11,769 nt of DNA from DASUFH01 sp036274645 (GTDB lineage: Bacteria; Acidobacteriota; Terriglobia; 20CM-2-55-15): the NCBI GenBank assembly GCA_036274645.1, contig DASUFH010000290.1, positions 1 through 11,769 on the forward strand. Reading direction: 5' to 3'. Of the stretch, positions 5,351 to 11,769 are shown one piece after another (the first letter of the stretch is position 1; each line of letters starts with the position of its first letter). Position numbers and translations under genes: made by a program. Below the pieces are notes generated by a model. It did no database searches and was not told where the DNA came from. It saw only the letters and a list, made by a program, of their open reading frames with translations.

Positions 5351-6340
5351 ATGTTCGAGCTAACGAAGCGTTTAATGGCGATTCCTTCCGTCTCGGGGTC
5401 GGAAGGAGAGGTGGGCCGGGTCATCGGCGATGAACTCGCCGCGCGCGGCTATCGTGTCGAGCGCCAGCAGGTCGAAACAGAACGCTTCAATCTCATCGCC
5501 AGAAATCCCGGGGCCCCGTCCACCGTCGTCTTTTGCACGCATATCGACACGGTGCCGCCGGCCCTTCCCGTCAGCGAGGACGAAACGTTCCTCTACGGAC
5601 GCGGCGCCTGCGACACCAAAGGCATTCTGGCCACCATGCTTGAAGCCGGAGACCGCCTGCGCCAGAGCGGAGTCTCGTCCTTTGGGTATCTCTTCGTGGT
5701 CGGCGAGGAAACCGACGGCGCCGGCGCCAGGGCGGCGAACACGCTGCCATGGGATTCCCGCTATGTCATCGTCGGCGAACCCACCGAAAACAAACTGGCT
5801 CGCGCCCAGAAAGGGACCTTTGTAGCGAACCTGGCTGTCAAGGGGCGCGCCGCGCATTCGGGTTATCCCGAATACGGGGTGTCGGCCATTCTCGGGCTCT
5901 GGGAAGTTCTTTCCGACTGCCTGAAGACCGACTGGGGCGCCGATCCCGTTCTGGGCCCCGCCTCATTTAACGTCGGTGTGTTTCAGGGTGGCGAGCGCGC
6001 CAACATTGTTCCCGGACGCGCGTCCGCTTCCGTGATGATCCGAACCGTGGAGTCGCCCGCCCAAACCCGCGATAGAATTGAACGCATTGTGGCTGGGCGC
6101 GCCTCGCTGGAGGTTGTTGCCGGCGCGGATCCACAGTTCCTGCACGTGGTCGAGGGGTTTGAAACGACCGTGGTTTCCTTCGGCAGCGACGCGCCGTATC
6201 TGGGAAACCTCGGGAAGCCGCTGATGCTGGGTCCGGGATCCATTCTCGACGCCCACACAGCCAGCGAGAAGATCCGAAAAGACGACATGATCGAAGGCGC
6301 TGCGCTCTACGAACGCCTGACGAAAACACTGCTGGCATGA
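5351..6340 (+). CDS. dapE: M20 family metallopeptidase, probable succinyl-diaminopimelate desuccinylase
   Basis: DapE removes succinate from N-succinyl-LL-diaminopimelate to give LL-DAP, using two metal ions. In 329 residues the M20 pattern is complete: metal ligand and Asp in THIDTVPP (His64, Asp66), GRGACDTKG with bridging Asp88, GEETDGAG with catalytic/ligand Glu119-Glu120, GEPT with Glu143, the dimerisation lid near 155-255 (HSGYPEYGVSAI at its start), and LDAHTASEKI near the end with His302. It is shorter than E. coli DapE (375) and resembles compact ArgE/LysK-type members, so family alone does not fix the substrate. dapB, dapA and dapD directly downstream on the same strand make DapE the best call. 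The ATG at 5351 is where family similarity starts; no Shine-Dalgarno is visible, and a -10-like element ends 11 nt before it. Confidence 0.82.
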   Translation: MFELTKRLMAIPSVSGSEGEVGRVIGDELAARGYRVERQQVETERFNLIARNPGAPSTVVFCTHIDTVPPALPVSEDETFLYGRGACDTKGILATMLEAGDRLRQSGVSSFGYLFVVGEETDGAGARAANTLPWDSRYVIVGEPTENKLARAQKGTFVANLAVKGRAAHSGYPEYGVSAILGLWEVLSDCLKTDWGADPVLGPASFNVGVFQGGERANIVPGRASASVMIRTVESPAQTRDRIERIVAGRASLEVVAGADPQFLHVVEGFETTVVSFGSDAPYLGNLGKPLMLGPGSILDAHTASEKIRKDDMIEGAALYERLTKTLLA

Positions 6341-6406
6341 GCCCCGCGGCAGAAGCGCAGAGAACAGCGAACGGCTGACACGAGCACAACAAGACGTCAC
6401 TTCTCT

Positions 6407-7117
6407 ATGAATATCGCGTTGATCGGATACGGAAAGATGGGCCACGAGATTGAAGCGGTGGCGAAGGAACAGGGCGATACGATCGTCGAGATCTTCGACA
6501 TCGATCGAACGGCCGACGCCGCTTCGCTCAAGCGCGCCGACGTGTGTATCGAGTTCTCGGCGCCGGACGCCGCCGTCCGTAATATCCTGACGGCCGTGGA
6601 CGCCGGTGTGGATATTGTCGTCGGCACAACCGGCTGGTACGCGCATCTCGACGAAATCCGCGGCCGGGTCCGGAACTCCGCCCTGCTGTACTCCGCCAAC
6701 TTTTCACTGGGCGTGAACCTGTATTTCCGCATCGTGGCGCGGGCCGCGGAGCTGATGAACAACGCGACCGATTACGACGCTTACGTTCACGAATGGCATC
6801 ACCGCCAGAAAGCCGACAGTCCCAGCGGAACCGCGCTGCGGCTGGCGGAGATTCTGCTGAACCGGATCGACCGCAAGAAATCGATTCTCCGCGATCGGTC
6901 CGACGGGAAGATTGACCCTGCCTCGCTGCACGTCACATCCACGCGGGTCGGAACCGTTCCAGGCACACACACCGTCGCTTTTGATTCGGATGCGGATCAG
7001 ATCGAGATAACTCACATCGCCAGGAACCGCCGTGGCTTTGCGCTGGGCGCGCTGCGCGCCGCCCACTGGGCGCATGGCCGCAAGGGCGTGTTCACCATGG
7101 ACGACGTGGAACTGTAG
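6407..7117 (+). CDS. dapB: 4-hydroxy-tetrahydrodipicolinate reductase
   Basis: DapB reduces the DapA product with NAD(P)H to tetrahydrodipicolinate. The 236 residues open with a Rossmann strand and loop IALIGYGKMG (G7, G9, G12), and an acidic end to the second strand (FDIDR near 30-34) that suggests NADH use. VGTTGW at 72-77 and SANFSLGVNL near 97-106 are typical. The catalytic signature EWHHRQKADSPSGTA at 129-143 contains the expected acid His131/His132 and Lys135. The protein is shorter than E. coli DapB (273), fitting compact members of the family. It begins 66 nt after dapE, without a clear ribosome binding site, and ends 9 nt before dapA. Confidence 0.95.
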   Translation: MNIALIGYGKMGHEIEAVAKEQGDTIVEIFDIDRTADAASLKRADVCIEFSAPDAAVRNILTAVDAGVDIVVGTTGWYAHLDEIRGRVRNSALLYSANFSLGVNLYFRIVARAAELMNNATDYDAYVHEWHHRQKADSPSGTALRLAEILLNRIDRKKSILRDRSDGKIDPASLHVTSTRVGTVPGTHTVAFDSDADQIEITHIARNRRGFALGALRAAHWAHGRKGVFTMDDVEL

Positions 7118-7126
7118 AGGAGCCAA

Positions 7127-8032
7127 ATGCTAAAGGAATTGTTTCAGGGAACCGGAACAGCGCTGGTAACCCCCTTCCACGCGGATGGGACTGTCGACGA
7201 AAACGCCCTCCGGCGTCTCGTGGACATGCAGGTTGCCGGCGGCATCGACATGCTGCTGCCATGCGGCACCACCGGCGAAGGCGCAACGCTCGAGCCCGCC
7301 GAAACCGAACGCGTGGCCCGCGTGGTGATCGAAGCGGCGCGCGGACGCGCGCAGGTGATCCTCGGCGCGGGCAGCAACTCGACCGCCAGGGCAGTCCAGG
7401 CCGCCGAAGACGCCCGTCGCTGGGGCGCCAACGGTGTGTTGTCGGTCGGGCCGTATTACAACAAGCCGACCCAGGCAGGCTTCTACGAACACTTCAAAGC
7501 CGTCGCCGAAACCGGCATTCCGGTAATCGTCTACAACGTGCCCGGCAGAACCGGCAGCAACATCGAGGCGGCCACGATGCTGCGACTGGCTTCCGTACCC
7601 AACATCGTTGCGGTCAAGGAGGCTTCCGGAAATCTGGTCCAGATGATGGAAATCATCCGCCACCGCCCCGTTGGTTTTCGCGTCCTGTGCGGCGACGACG
7701 CGCTGGCCCTCCCACTCGTGGCGTCCGGAGGCGACGGCGTGGTTTCCGTGGTGTCCAATCAGGCCCCGGGCGAGATGCGCCAGTTGATCGACGCGGCCCT
7801 GGCCGGAAACCTCAAAGAAGCGCGCGCGCTTCACTACAAGCTGTTGCCCCTGATGAATGTCAACTTCGTCGAGTCGAATCCGATTCCCGTAAAAGCCGCC
7901 CTGGCGATGATGGGTTTGATCGACGAAAACTACCGCCTGCCTCTGGTTCCGATCAGTTCTGCAAATCGGGAAAAAGTGCGCAAGGTTCTGGAGGAAACAG
8001 GCCTGATCCAGCCGGCCGGGGTTCCGCGGTGA
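7127..8032 (+). CDS. dapA: 4-hydroxy-tetrahydrodipicolinate synthase
   Basis: DapA condenses pyruvate with aspartate semialdehyde, the first step committed to lysine/DAP. The 301-residue TIM barrel shows GTTGEGATL at 47-55 (Thr48, Thr49), YYNKPTQAGFYEHF near 110-123, the catalytic Tyr136 in VIVYNVPGRTGSNI with Arg141, and the Schiff-base Lys164 in AVKEASGN. GDDALALPLVASGGDGVVSV near 189-208 and NPIPVKAAL near 251-259 complete the family pattern. Length is slightly above E. coli DapA (292). An AGGAG at 7118-7122 is just upstream of the ATG, overlapping the end of dapB. Its TGA overlaps the GTG start of dapD as GTGA, implying coupled translation. Confidence 0.97.
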   Translation: MLKELFQGTGTALVTPFHADGTVDENALRRLVDMQVAGGIDMLLPCGTTGEGATLEPAETERVARVVIEAARGRAQVILGAGSNSTARAVQAAEDARRWGANGVLSVGPYYNKPTQAGFYEHFKAVAETGIPVIVYNVPGRTGSNIEAATMLRLASVPNIVAVKEASGNLVQMMEIIRHRPVGFRVLCGDDALALPLVASGGDGVVSVVSNQAPGEMRQLIDAALAGNLKEARALHYKLLPLMNVNFVESNPIPVKAALAMMGLIDENYRLPLVPISSANREKVRKVLEETGLIQPAGVPR

Positions 8033-8859
8033 CGTTGTCGAATGAGATCGAACGCCTGCTGGCTTTACCGACCGACCAGGCCCGCCAGGAAGGTCTCGCC
8101 GTCACGCGGGAATTTCGCGAAGGACTGAGCGCGGGTGATTTCCGTGTGGCCGAGCCGGCCGGGGACGACTGGCGCGTCAACGTCTGGGTCAAGCGCGGAA
8201 TCCTCCTGGCGTTCAAGATCGGCGTGGTGGAGGATCGTTCGATCCCACCCGAGTTCGGGTTCTTCGATATGGATACCCTGCCCGCCAAACCGCTCACCGT
8301 GGCGAATGGCGTGCGGGTCGCGCCCGGCGGTTCGTCGATTCGCGATGGCGCATATATTGCGCCGAACGTCATCTGCATGCCGCCGACATTCATCAACATC
8401 GGCGCCTACGTCGACGAAGGAACGATGATCGATTCGCACGTCCTTGTCGGCGCCTGCGCGCAGATCGGTCGTCACGTTCATCTTTCTTCGGCGGTCCAGA
8501 TCGCCGGCGTCCTGGAGCCCGCGATTGCGCTTCCGGCAATTATTGAAGACGAGGTTTTTATCGGGGGAAATTGCGGGGTCTATGAAGGCGTTCTCGTCGG
8601 CAAGCGCGCCGTCCTGGCGCCGGGTGTCCTATTGACCGGCGCGACCCCGGTCTATGACCTGGTGCGCGACGCCGTGTACCGCCGCACGCCCGACGCCCCG
8701 CTGACCATTCCCCACGGCGCCGTCGTCGTTCCCGGGTCGCGGCCCGCGAACGGGCCGTTTGCCGAAACCCAGGGAATCCAGCTTTACACTCCGGTCATTG
8801 TCCGGTATCGCGACGAGAAGACGGACGCCAGCGCCGCGCTCGCAGCCGTGTTGCGCTAG
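8029..8859 (+). CDS. dapD: 2,3,4,5-tetrahydropyridine-2,6-dicarboxylate N-succinyltransferase
   Basis: DapD transfers succinyl from succinyl-CoA to tetrahydrodipicolinate, so this organism uses the succinylase branch. The 276-residue length is close to E. coli (274). An N-terminal helical domain (about 1-95) includes RVAEP and WVKRGILLAFKIG. A left-handed beta-helix of hexapeptide turns follows (about 100-210): GAYIAPNVICMPPTFINIGA, YVDEGTMIDSHVLVGACAQI, GRHVHLSSAVQIAGVLEP near 147-164 and VFIGGNCGVYEGVLVG near 176-191. The tail with AVVVPGSRP and QLYTPVIVRY matches the family C-terminus. The start is GTG at 8029, overlapping the dapA stop as GTGA; the long open frame further upstream is only the shadow of dapA. 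An in-frame TTG at 8035 is a less likely start. Confidence 0.95.
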   Translation: MTLSNEIERLLALPTDQARQEGLAVTREFREGLSAGDFRVAEPAGDDWRVNVWVKRGILLAFKIGVVEDRSIPPEFGFFDMDTLPAKPLTVANGVRVAPGGSSIRDGAYIAPNVICMPPTFINIGAYVDEGTMIDSHVLVGACAQIGRHVHLSSAVQIAGVLEPAIALPAIIEDEVFIGGNCGVYEGVLVGKRAVLAPGVLLTGATPVYDLVRDAVYRRTPDAPLTIPHGAVVVPGSRPANGPFAETQGIQLYTPVIVRYRDEKTDASAALAAVLR

Positions 8860-8893
8860 CGTTTCAAGACCCTGTACGGAACGACCCGCTGCC

Positions 8894-8941
8894 GCTTGCA
8901 CAACGGCAAGGATGTTGAGTCCCCGTCTGCTTGTAGGGGCG
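8894..8941 (+). repeat. Dispersed repeat, copy B (downstream of dapD)
   Basis: This stretch matches copy A (1277 to 1230, minus) over about 49 aligned columns with 4 substitutions and 2 single-base indels. It begins 35 nt after the dapD stop, in the dapD sense direction; copy A sits 39 nt after its upstream gene in the same relative orientation. Its last 7 bases coincide with the outer end of the large inverted repeat at 8935-9061. The outer CGGAA/TTCCG pairing possible in copy A is absent here because the sequence diverges at that point. Confidence 0.7.
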
Positions 8942-9061
8942 GTCATAGAAGCTGGAATTGGGGGACAGCCTCCGAATTCGGAGACAAATGCAGAGTTATC
9001 AACGCCACCTTCACCGAATTCGGAGGCTGTCCCCCCAATTCCAGCTTCTATGACCGCCCCT
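8935..9061. mobile_element. Miniature inverted-repeat element between dapD and quinoprotein gene
   Basis: The left arm 8935-8981 (47 nt) and right arm 9014-9061 (48 nt) are perfect reverse complements apart from one extra C in the right arm. They enclose a 32-nt centre without an open frame. Each arm ends inward in the palindrome CCGAATTCGG, and in the left arm this extends to CTCCGAATTCGGAG. The arms contain GGGGGACAGCC or its complement, a GGGGACAG-type motif that I associate with REP/RAYT (IS200-like) transposase elements; that link is from memory and not verified. No transposase gene and no target duplication are seen. Lying between convergent genes, it would also form a very strong hairpin able to stop transcription from both sides. 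Confidence 0.65.
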
Positions 9062-9114
9062 GACGTTTCGGGATGGTCGTCGCGTCATTCAGGAATCTCA
9101 CCGGGGGCGGCCGT

Positions 9115-10938
9115 CTACGGCAGCGCGAACACGTGAATCGCCGTGGCATGCGGCTGATCCGCATCCACACCGGATCGCGAATACAACGACGAGGTCATCA
9201 GGCCGAGTCCGGTCATCACACACACATACTGTTTTCCGTTTACGCGGTACGTAATCGTGCTGGTTTGAATCGGTCCATTCAGCGTCGTCTGCCAGAGAAT
9301 CTTTCCCGTATCGGCATCAAAGGCGCGAAAGTTCCGCGCGATGTCGCCCCAGAAAAGGAGATTTCCAGCGGTGGACAGCATCGCGCCATTTCCGGACGCA
9401 GGGCCTTCGTAGATACGCGTCAGCTCACCGGTGGATACGTTCACTTTGGCGATGCCGCCAAATCTGTTCGGATCCGATCCCGGCCGCCGGACGGCCGTGC
9501 GCTGATCGCCTCGCCCGCGGGTTGTGCCGCCACGTTGACCTCCGCCGCTTCCTCCTTCGCGGCGTGCGCCAGCCGTTCCACGCTGGCCCTGGCCCTCCGC
9601 TCCCTCCGGCGCCTTTTCCGCATCGGCCGGTGGCGGGTCGCCCCGGGTCATATCGAGGCAGTCGTCGGCGTAAGGGATGTACAGTGAATTCGTTCCGGGA
9701 TGGTACGACATCGGCCAGTAGCTCTTGGTGTTGTACGCGCAGATGATGTGCTGCTCCCCGGGCTCCTTGAGCACGAGATCCCAGTTGATCGTCGATTTTC
9801 CGGTCTTTCCGTCAATGTGGGAAATCAGGAAGTTCGGGCCGTCATACGGGAACGGATTGGCCCAGAGGAACTGGCCGGTCTGGCGGTCGAGCGCGAAAAT
9901 TCCGCCGCCTTCGCCCACGTTGACCACGATATCGCGCTCCTCGCCGGCCCGGATATCCGGATTGATCCACTTGAGAAACTGCGGATTGGGATTGGTCTTC
10001 GTATGGATCAGGATACGTTCGTTCGTATAGTCCTGGTCCCAGTCATCGCCGGGCAGGTGCTGGTAATACCACTTCAGCTTCCCCGTTTCGATATCCAGCG
10101 CGACCGTCGAATTACTGTACAGGTCCGCCGGCGCCGTTCGCGGAATCGCGTCAACCTTTCCATCGTGGCGCGCGGCGCGTGTGTTGGGCGTGGGATTGGC
10201 GACACCCCAGTAGATCGTTCGACGCGACGGATCAAACGAACCGCCCAGTCCCCACGTGGACGCAGTGCGCTTCGCCTCCGGCGCGCCGCCCCAGCTGGCG
10301 TCTCCGAGGGGATCGTCCGGTCCCGCGGCAGTGAAGAACTTCCATAGTTCCGCCCCGGTCTTCACGTCATGCGCAGCGATGTAGCAGCCGGACCGGTTTC
10401 CACTGCACGTGCGCCCGGTGATGACTTTGTTTTCGAAGACGATTGTTCCGGAAGAGAGCCCGGCTGAGGGTGTTTCCCACCGGAGGGCGCCCGTCGCCGC
10501 ATCCAGCGCCACAATCGTGTTGTCGGAAGTGGCGTAGATGATCATGTCCTCGGCAATCGCCATCGTCTTGGCGCGTGACGCCCCGCCCCGCTTGTACTCC
10601 CAGATCACGCTTCCATTCGTCGCGTCGAGCGCCAGCACACTGCCCGGCGCTTCGACGTACAGCACTCCCCGATACTCGATCGGAATGATTTCCATCGAGC
10701 CGCTGGCGAGTTCCTTCGTCCACACCTGCTCGAGCCGGTTGACGTTGGATGAGTTGATCTCGTTGAGAGGACTGTAGCGCTGCGCGTCATACGTCCGGCT
10801 GTACATGAGCCAGTCGTCGGGACTCGGATTCGCCAGCATCTCCCTGGTTACAGGCGTGAATCCCTTGACCTGCGCGGCGGCGCCCGCGGCGATAGCCGTC
10901 AGCGCGATCACGATCACGAAGAATGCTGCTCCCCTCAC
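9115..10938 (-). CDS. Exported PQQ-dependent dehydrogenase-like beta-propeller protein
   Basis: This 607-residue protein resembles type-I quinoprotein alcohol dehydrogenases, which oxidise alcohols or sugars in the periplasm. Residues 1-23 form a signal peptide (Met-Arg-Gly, a hydrophobic core, GAAAQ). DDWLMYSRTYDAQRYSPLNE at 41-60 resembles the PQQ-enzyme N-terminal signature. Propeller blades show as repeated ALDAxTGxxxW units (103-113, 144-154, 190-199, 280-290, 349-359, 539-549). WDQD at 300-303 matches the catalytic-Asp segment, and TITYRVNGKQYVCVMTG near 561-577 is typical. There is no adjacent Cys pair and no CXXCH heme site. The blade that usually carries a metal-ligand Glu (GGAE) reads GRTCSGNRSGCYI. 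Residues 434-492 are a Gly/Arg/Ala-rich insert. I chose the GTG at 10938 because GAGGAGGAG ends 2 nt upstream; an in-frame ATG at 10956 would add six residues. Confidence 0.85.
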   Translation of the reverse strand: MRGAAFFVIVIALTAIAAGAAAQVKGFTPVTREMLANPSPDDWLMYSRTYDAQRYSPLNEINSSNVNRLEQVWTKELASGSMEIIPIEYRGVLYVEAPGSVLALDATNGSVIWEYKRGGASRAKTMAIAEDMIIYATSDNTIVALDAATGALRWETPSAGLSSGTIVFENKVITGRTCSGNRSGCYIAAHDVKTGAELWKFFTAAGPDDPLGDASWGGAPEAKRTASTWGLGGSFDPSRRTIYWGVANPTPNTRAARHDGKVDAIPRTAPADLYSNSTVALDIETGKLKWYYQHLPGDDWDQDYTNERILIHTKTNPNPQFLKWINPDIRAGEERDIVVNVGEGGGIFALDRQTGQFLWANPFPYDGPNFLISHIDGKTGKSTINWDLVLKEPGEQHIICAYNTKSYWPMSYHPGTNSLYIPYADDCLDMTRGDPPPADAEKAPEGAEGQGQRGTAGARREGGSGGGQRGGTTRGRGDQRTAVRRPGSDPNRFGGIAKVNVSTGELTRIYEGPASGNGAMLSTAGNLLFWGDIARNFRAFDADTGKILWQTTLNGPIQTSTITYRVNGKQYVCVMTGLGLMTSSLYSRSGVDADQPHATAIHVFALP

Positions 10939-10940
10939 GA

Positions 10941-10949
10941 CTCCTCCTC
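10941..10949 (-). promoter_or_regulatory. Strong ribosome binding site of the quinoprotein gene
   Basis: Minus-strand GAGGAGGAG precedes the GTG at 10938. AGGAGG (10948-10943) lies 4 nt upstream of it. If translation began at the in-frame ATG 10956, this site would lie inside the coding region, so it supports the GTG start. Confidence 0.65.
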
Positions 10950-11101
10950 GATCCATTTCATGGGGCAAAAATCCACGGCAGTCTGACACAACGCGCCTCT
11001 GTCGTCCAAGCGGAACGGCGCCAGGCCGTCCCCATTGAAAATGACCTGGGACGGGTCGGCGCTTGCGGCGCGAAACCGCCCTGTGTGATGATCCAGACCC
11101 T

Positions 11102-11769
11102 ATGATTTTGGGCAACTACTGCGACGGTCGCTGGATCGCGCCAAAAATGGATGCGACATTCGAGAAGCGAAATCCCGCCGATACGCGGGATCTGATTGGT
11201 CTGTTTCCGGAATCGACTGCGGTGGAAACGCAGGAGGCCGTGAACGCGGCCCGCCGCGCCCTTCCCTCCTGGCGCGCCCTCTCCTACGAAGCCCGCGCGC
11301 AGTTTCTGTTCAAGGCGGCAGACCAGCTGGCCGGCCGGCAACGCGAAGTTGCGGCGGCCCTGACACGCGAGGAAGGCAAGACTCTTCCCGAGGCAAACGG
11401 TGAAACGGGCCGCGGCGTCATGATTCTGCGCTACTACGCCGCCGATGGCCTGCGCGCGATCGGAGAGGTGCTTCCGTCGGTCGGCGCCACCACGTTTCTG
11501 TATACCGATCGCGCTCCGCTGGGCGTCGTTGGCCTCATCACACCCTGGAACTTTCCCGTCGCAATTCCCATCTGGAAGATTGCGCCCGCCCTCATTTATG
11601 GCAATACGGTGGTGTTCAAACCTTCCGAACATTCACCTCTCACCGCGCAGATGCTGACGGAGGTATTTCACGAGGTTGGACTTCCCGCCGGGGTGTTCAA
11701 CCTGGTTCAGGGAGGACGCGAAACCGGCAAGGCGCTGGTCGAGGCCCACGGGCTCAATGGTGTGTCCTT
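11102..11769 (+). CDS. NAD(P)-dependent aldehyde dehydrogenase (N-terminal part, runs off window)
   Basis: Aldehyde dehydrogenases oxidise an aldehyde to the acid with NAD(P)+. The visible 222 codons start LGNYCDGRWIAP, typical of the family N-terminus, followed by FEKRNPADTRDLIGLFPES near 20-38. The cofactor domain shows APLGVVGLITPWNFPVAIP near 138-156, with oxyanion-hole Asn150, then GNTVVFKPSEHSPLTAQML near 167-185, where Lys173 and Glu176 belong to the NAD(P)-binding stretch. GLPAGVFNLVQGG near 195-207 follows. The reading frame is open to the window edge, so the catalytic Glu and Cys are not in view. The NPADTRDLIG opening recalls 2,5-dioxovalerate dehydrogenase-type members, but substrate cannot be assigned. 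It diverges from the quinoprotein gene across 163 nt. No Shine-Dalgarno is evident before the ATG, which is the only in-frame start nearby. Confidence 0.9.
   Translation, partial: MILGNYCDGRWIAPKMDATFEKRNPADTRDLIGLFPESTAVETQEAVNAARRALPSWRALSYEARAQFLFKAADQLAGRQREVAAALTREEGKTLPEANGETGRGVMILRYYAADGLRAIGEVLPSVGATTFLYTDRAPLGVVGLITPWNFPVAIPIWKIAPALIYGNTVVFKPSEHSPLTAQMLTEVFHEVGLPAGVFNLVQGGRETGKALVEAHGLNGVS

Noticed and set aside
7261..8028. Apparent long N-terminal extension of dapD
   Set aside because: It is dapA read in another frame, and the Arg/Gly/Pro-rich sequence has no DapD similarity. The GTG at 8029 gives the normal family length.
8890..8908. TGCCG/CGGCA small hairpin after dapD as a terminator
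   Set aside because: Only 5 bp with a 9-nt loop and no T-run; it overlaps repeat copy B and is better treated as part of that element.

Overview
The window is a dense bacterial chromosome segment with high GC by eye and no tRNA, rRNA, CRISPR array or phage genes that I can see. Gene content fits a Gram-negative soil-type bacterium, and I lean towards Acidobacteriota: a secreted PQQ-dehydrogenase-like paralogue with a Gly/Arg-rich insert, the succinylase lysine/DAP pathway, and large inverted-repeat elements between genes. This placement is inference; only a phylogeny of the core proteins would settle it.

Layout. (1) 161-301 (+): a 46-residue single-span membrane protein with a His-rich tail. 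(2) 5325 down to 329 (-): seven co-directional genes, cyaY (frataxin), trpS, scpA, scpB, rluB, a CoA-binding-domain protein and accA. Several are coupled: scpA/scpB overlap by 32 nt, scpB/rluB are 3 nt apart, and rluB/CoA-binding overlap as ATGA. accA is set apart by 183 nt holding a strong hairpin, a dispersed repeat and a weak promoter candidate. (3) 5351 to 8859 (+): a DAP/lysine cluster dapE-dapB-dapA-dapD, diverging from cyaY across only 25 bp. (4) 8860-9114: no gene, but a second copy of the dispersed repeat that runs into a near-perfect 47-bp-arm inverted repeat, probably a transposon-derived miniature element. (5) 10938 to 9115 (-): an exported PQQ-dehydrogenase-like beta-propeller. 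(6) 11102 to the right edge (+): the N-terminal 222 codons of an aldehyde dehydrogenase, divergent from the quinoprotein.

How it fits together. The minus-strand cluster is housekeeping: iron delivery for Fe-S assembly, tRNA-Trp charging, chromosome condensation (ScpA/ScpB kleisin complex), rRNA pseudouridylation and fatty acid synthesis. The trpS product carries a four-cysteine pattern very like the [4Fe-4S] site of Thermotoga TrpRS, and the gene just upstream is frataxin, so Fe-S supply and tryptophan charging may be linked here. The plus-strand cluster makes meso-DAP/lysine precursors for cell wall and protein; dapC and dapF are not in view. The quinoprotein/aldehyde dehydrogenase pair would suit oxidation of an alcohol or sugar-derived substrate, but the quinoprotein seems to lack the usual metal-ligand Glu, so its activity is uncertain.

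The items most worth a second look are the dispersed ~48-nt repeat found 35-39 nt downstream of two unrelated stop codons, the Fe-S-type TrpRS next to frataxin, and the compact cyaY/dapE divergent promoter that predicts almost leaderless transcripts.
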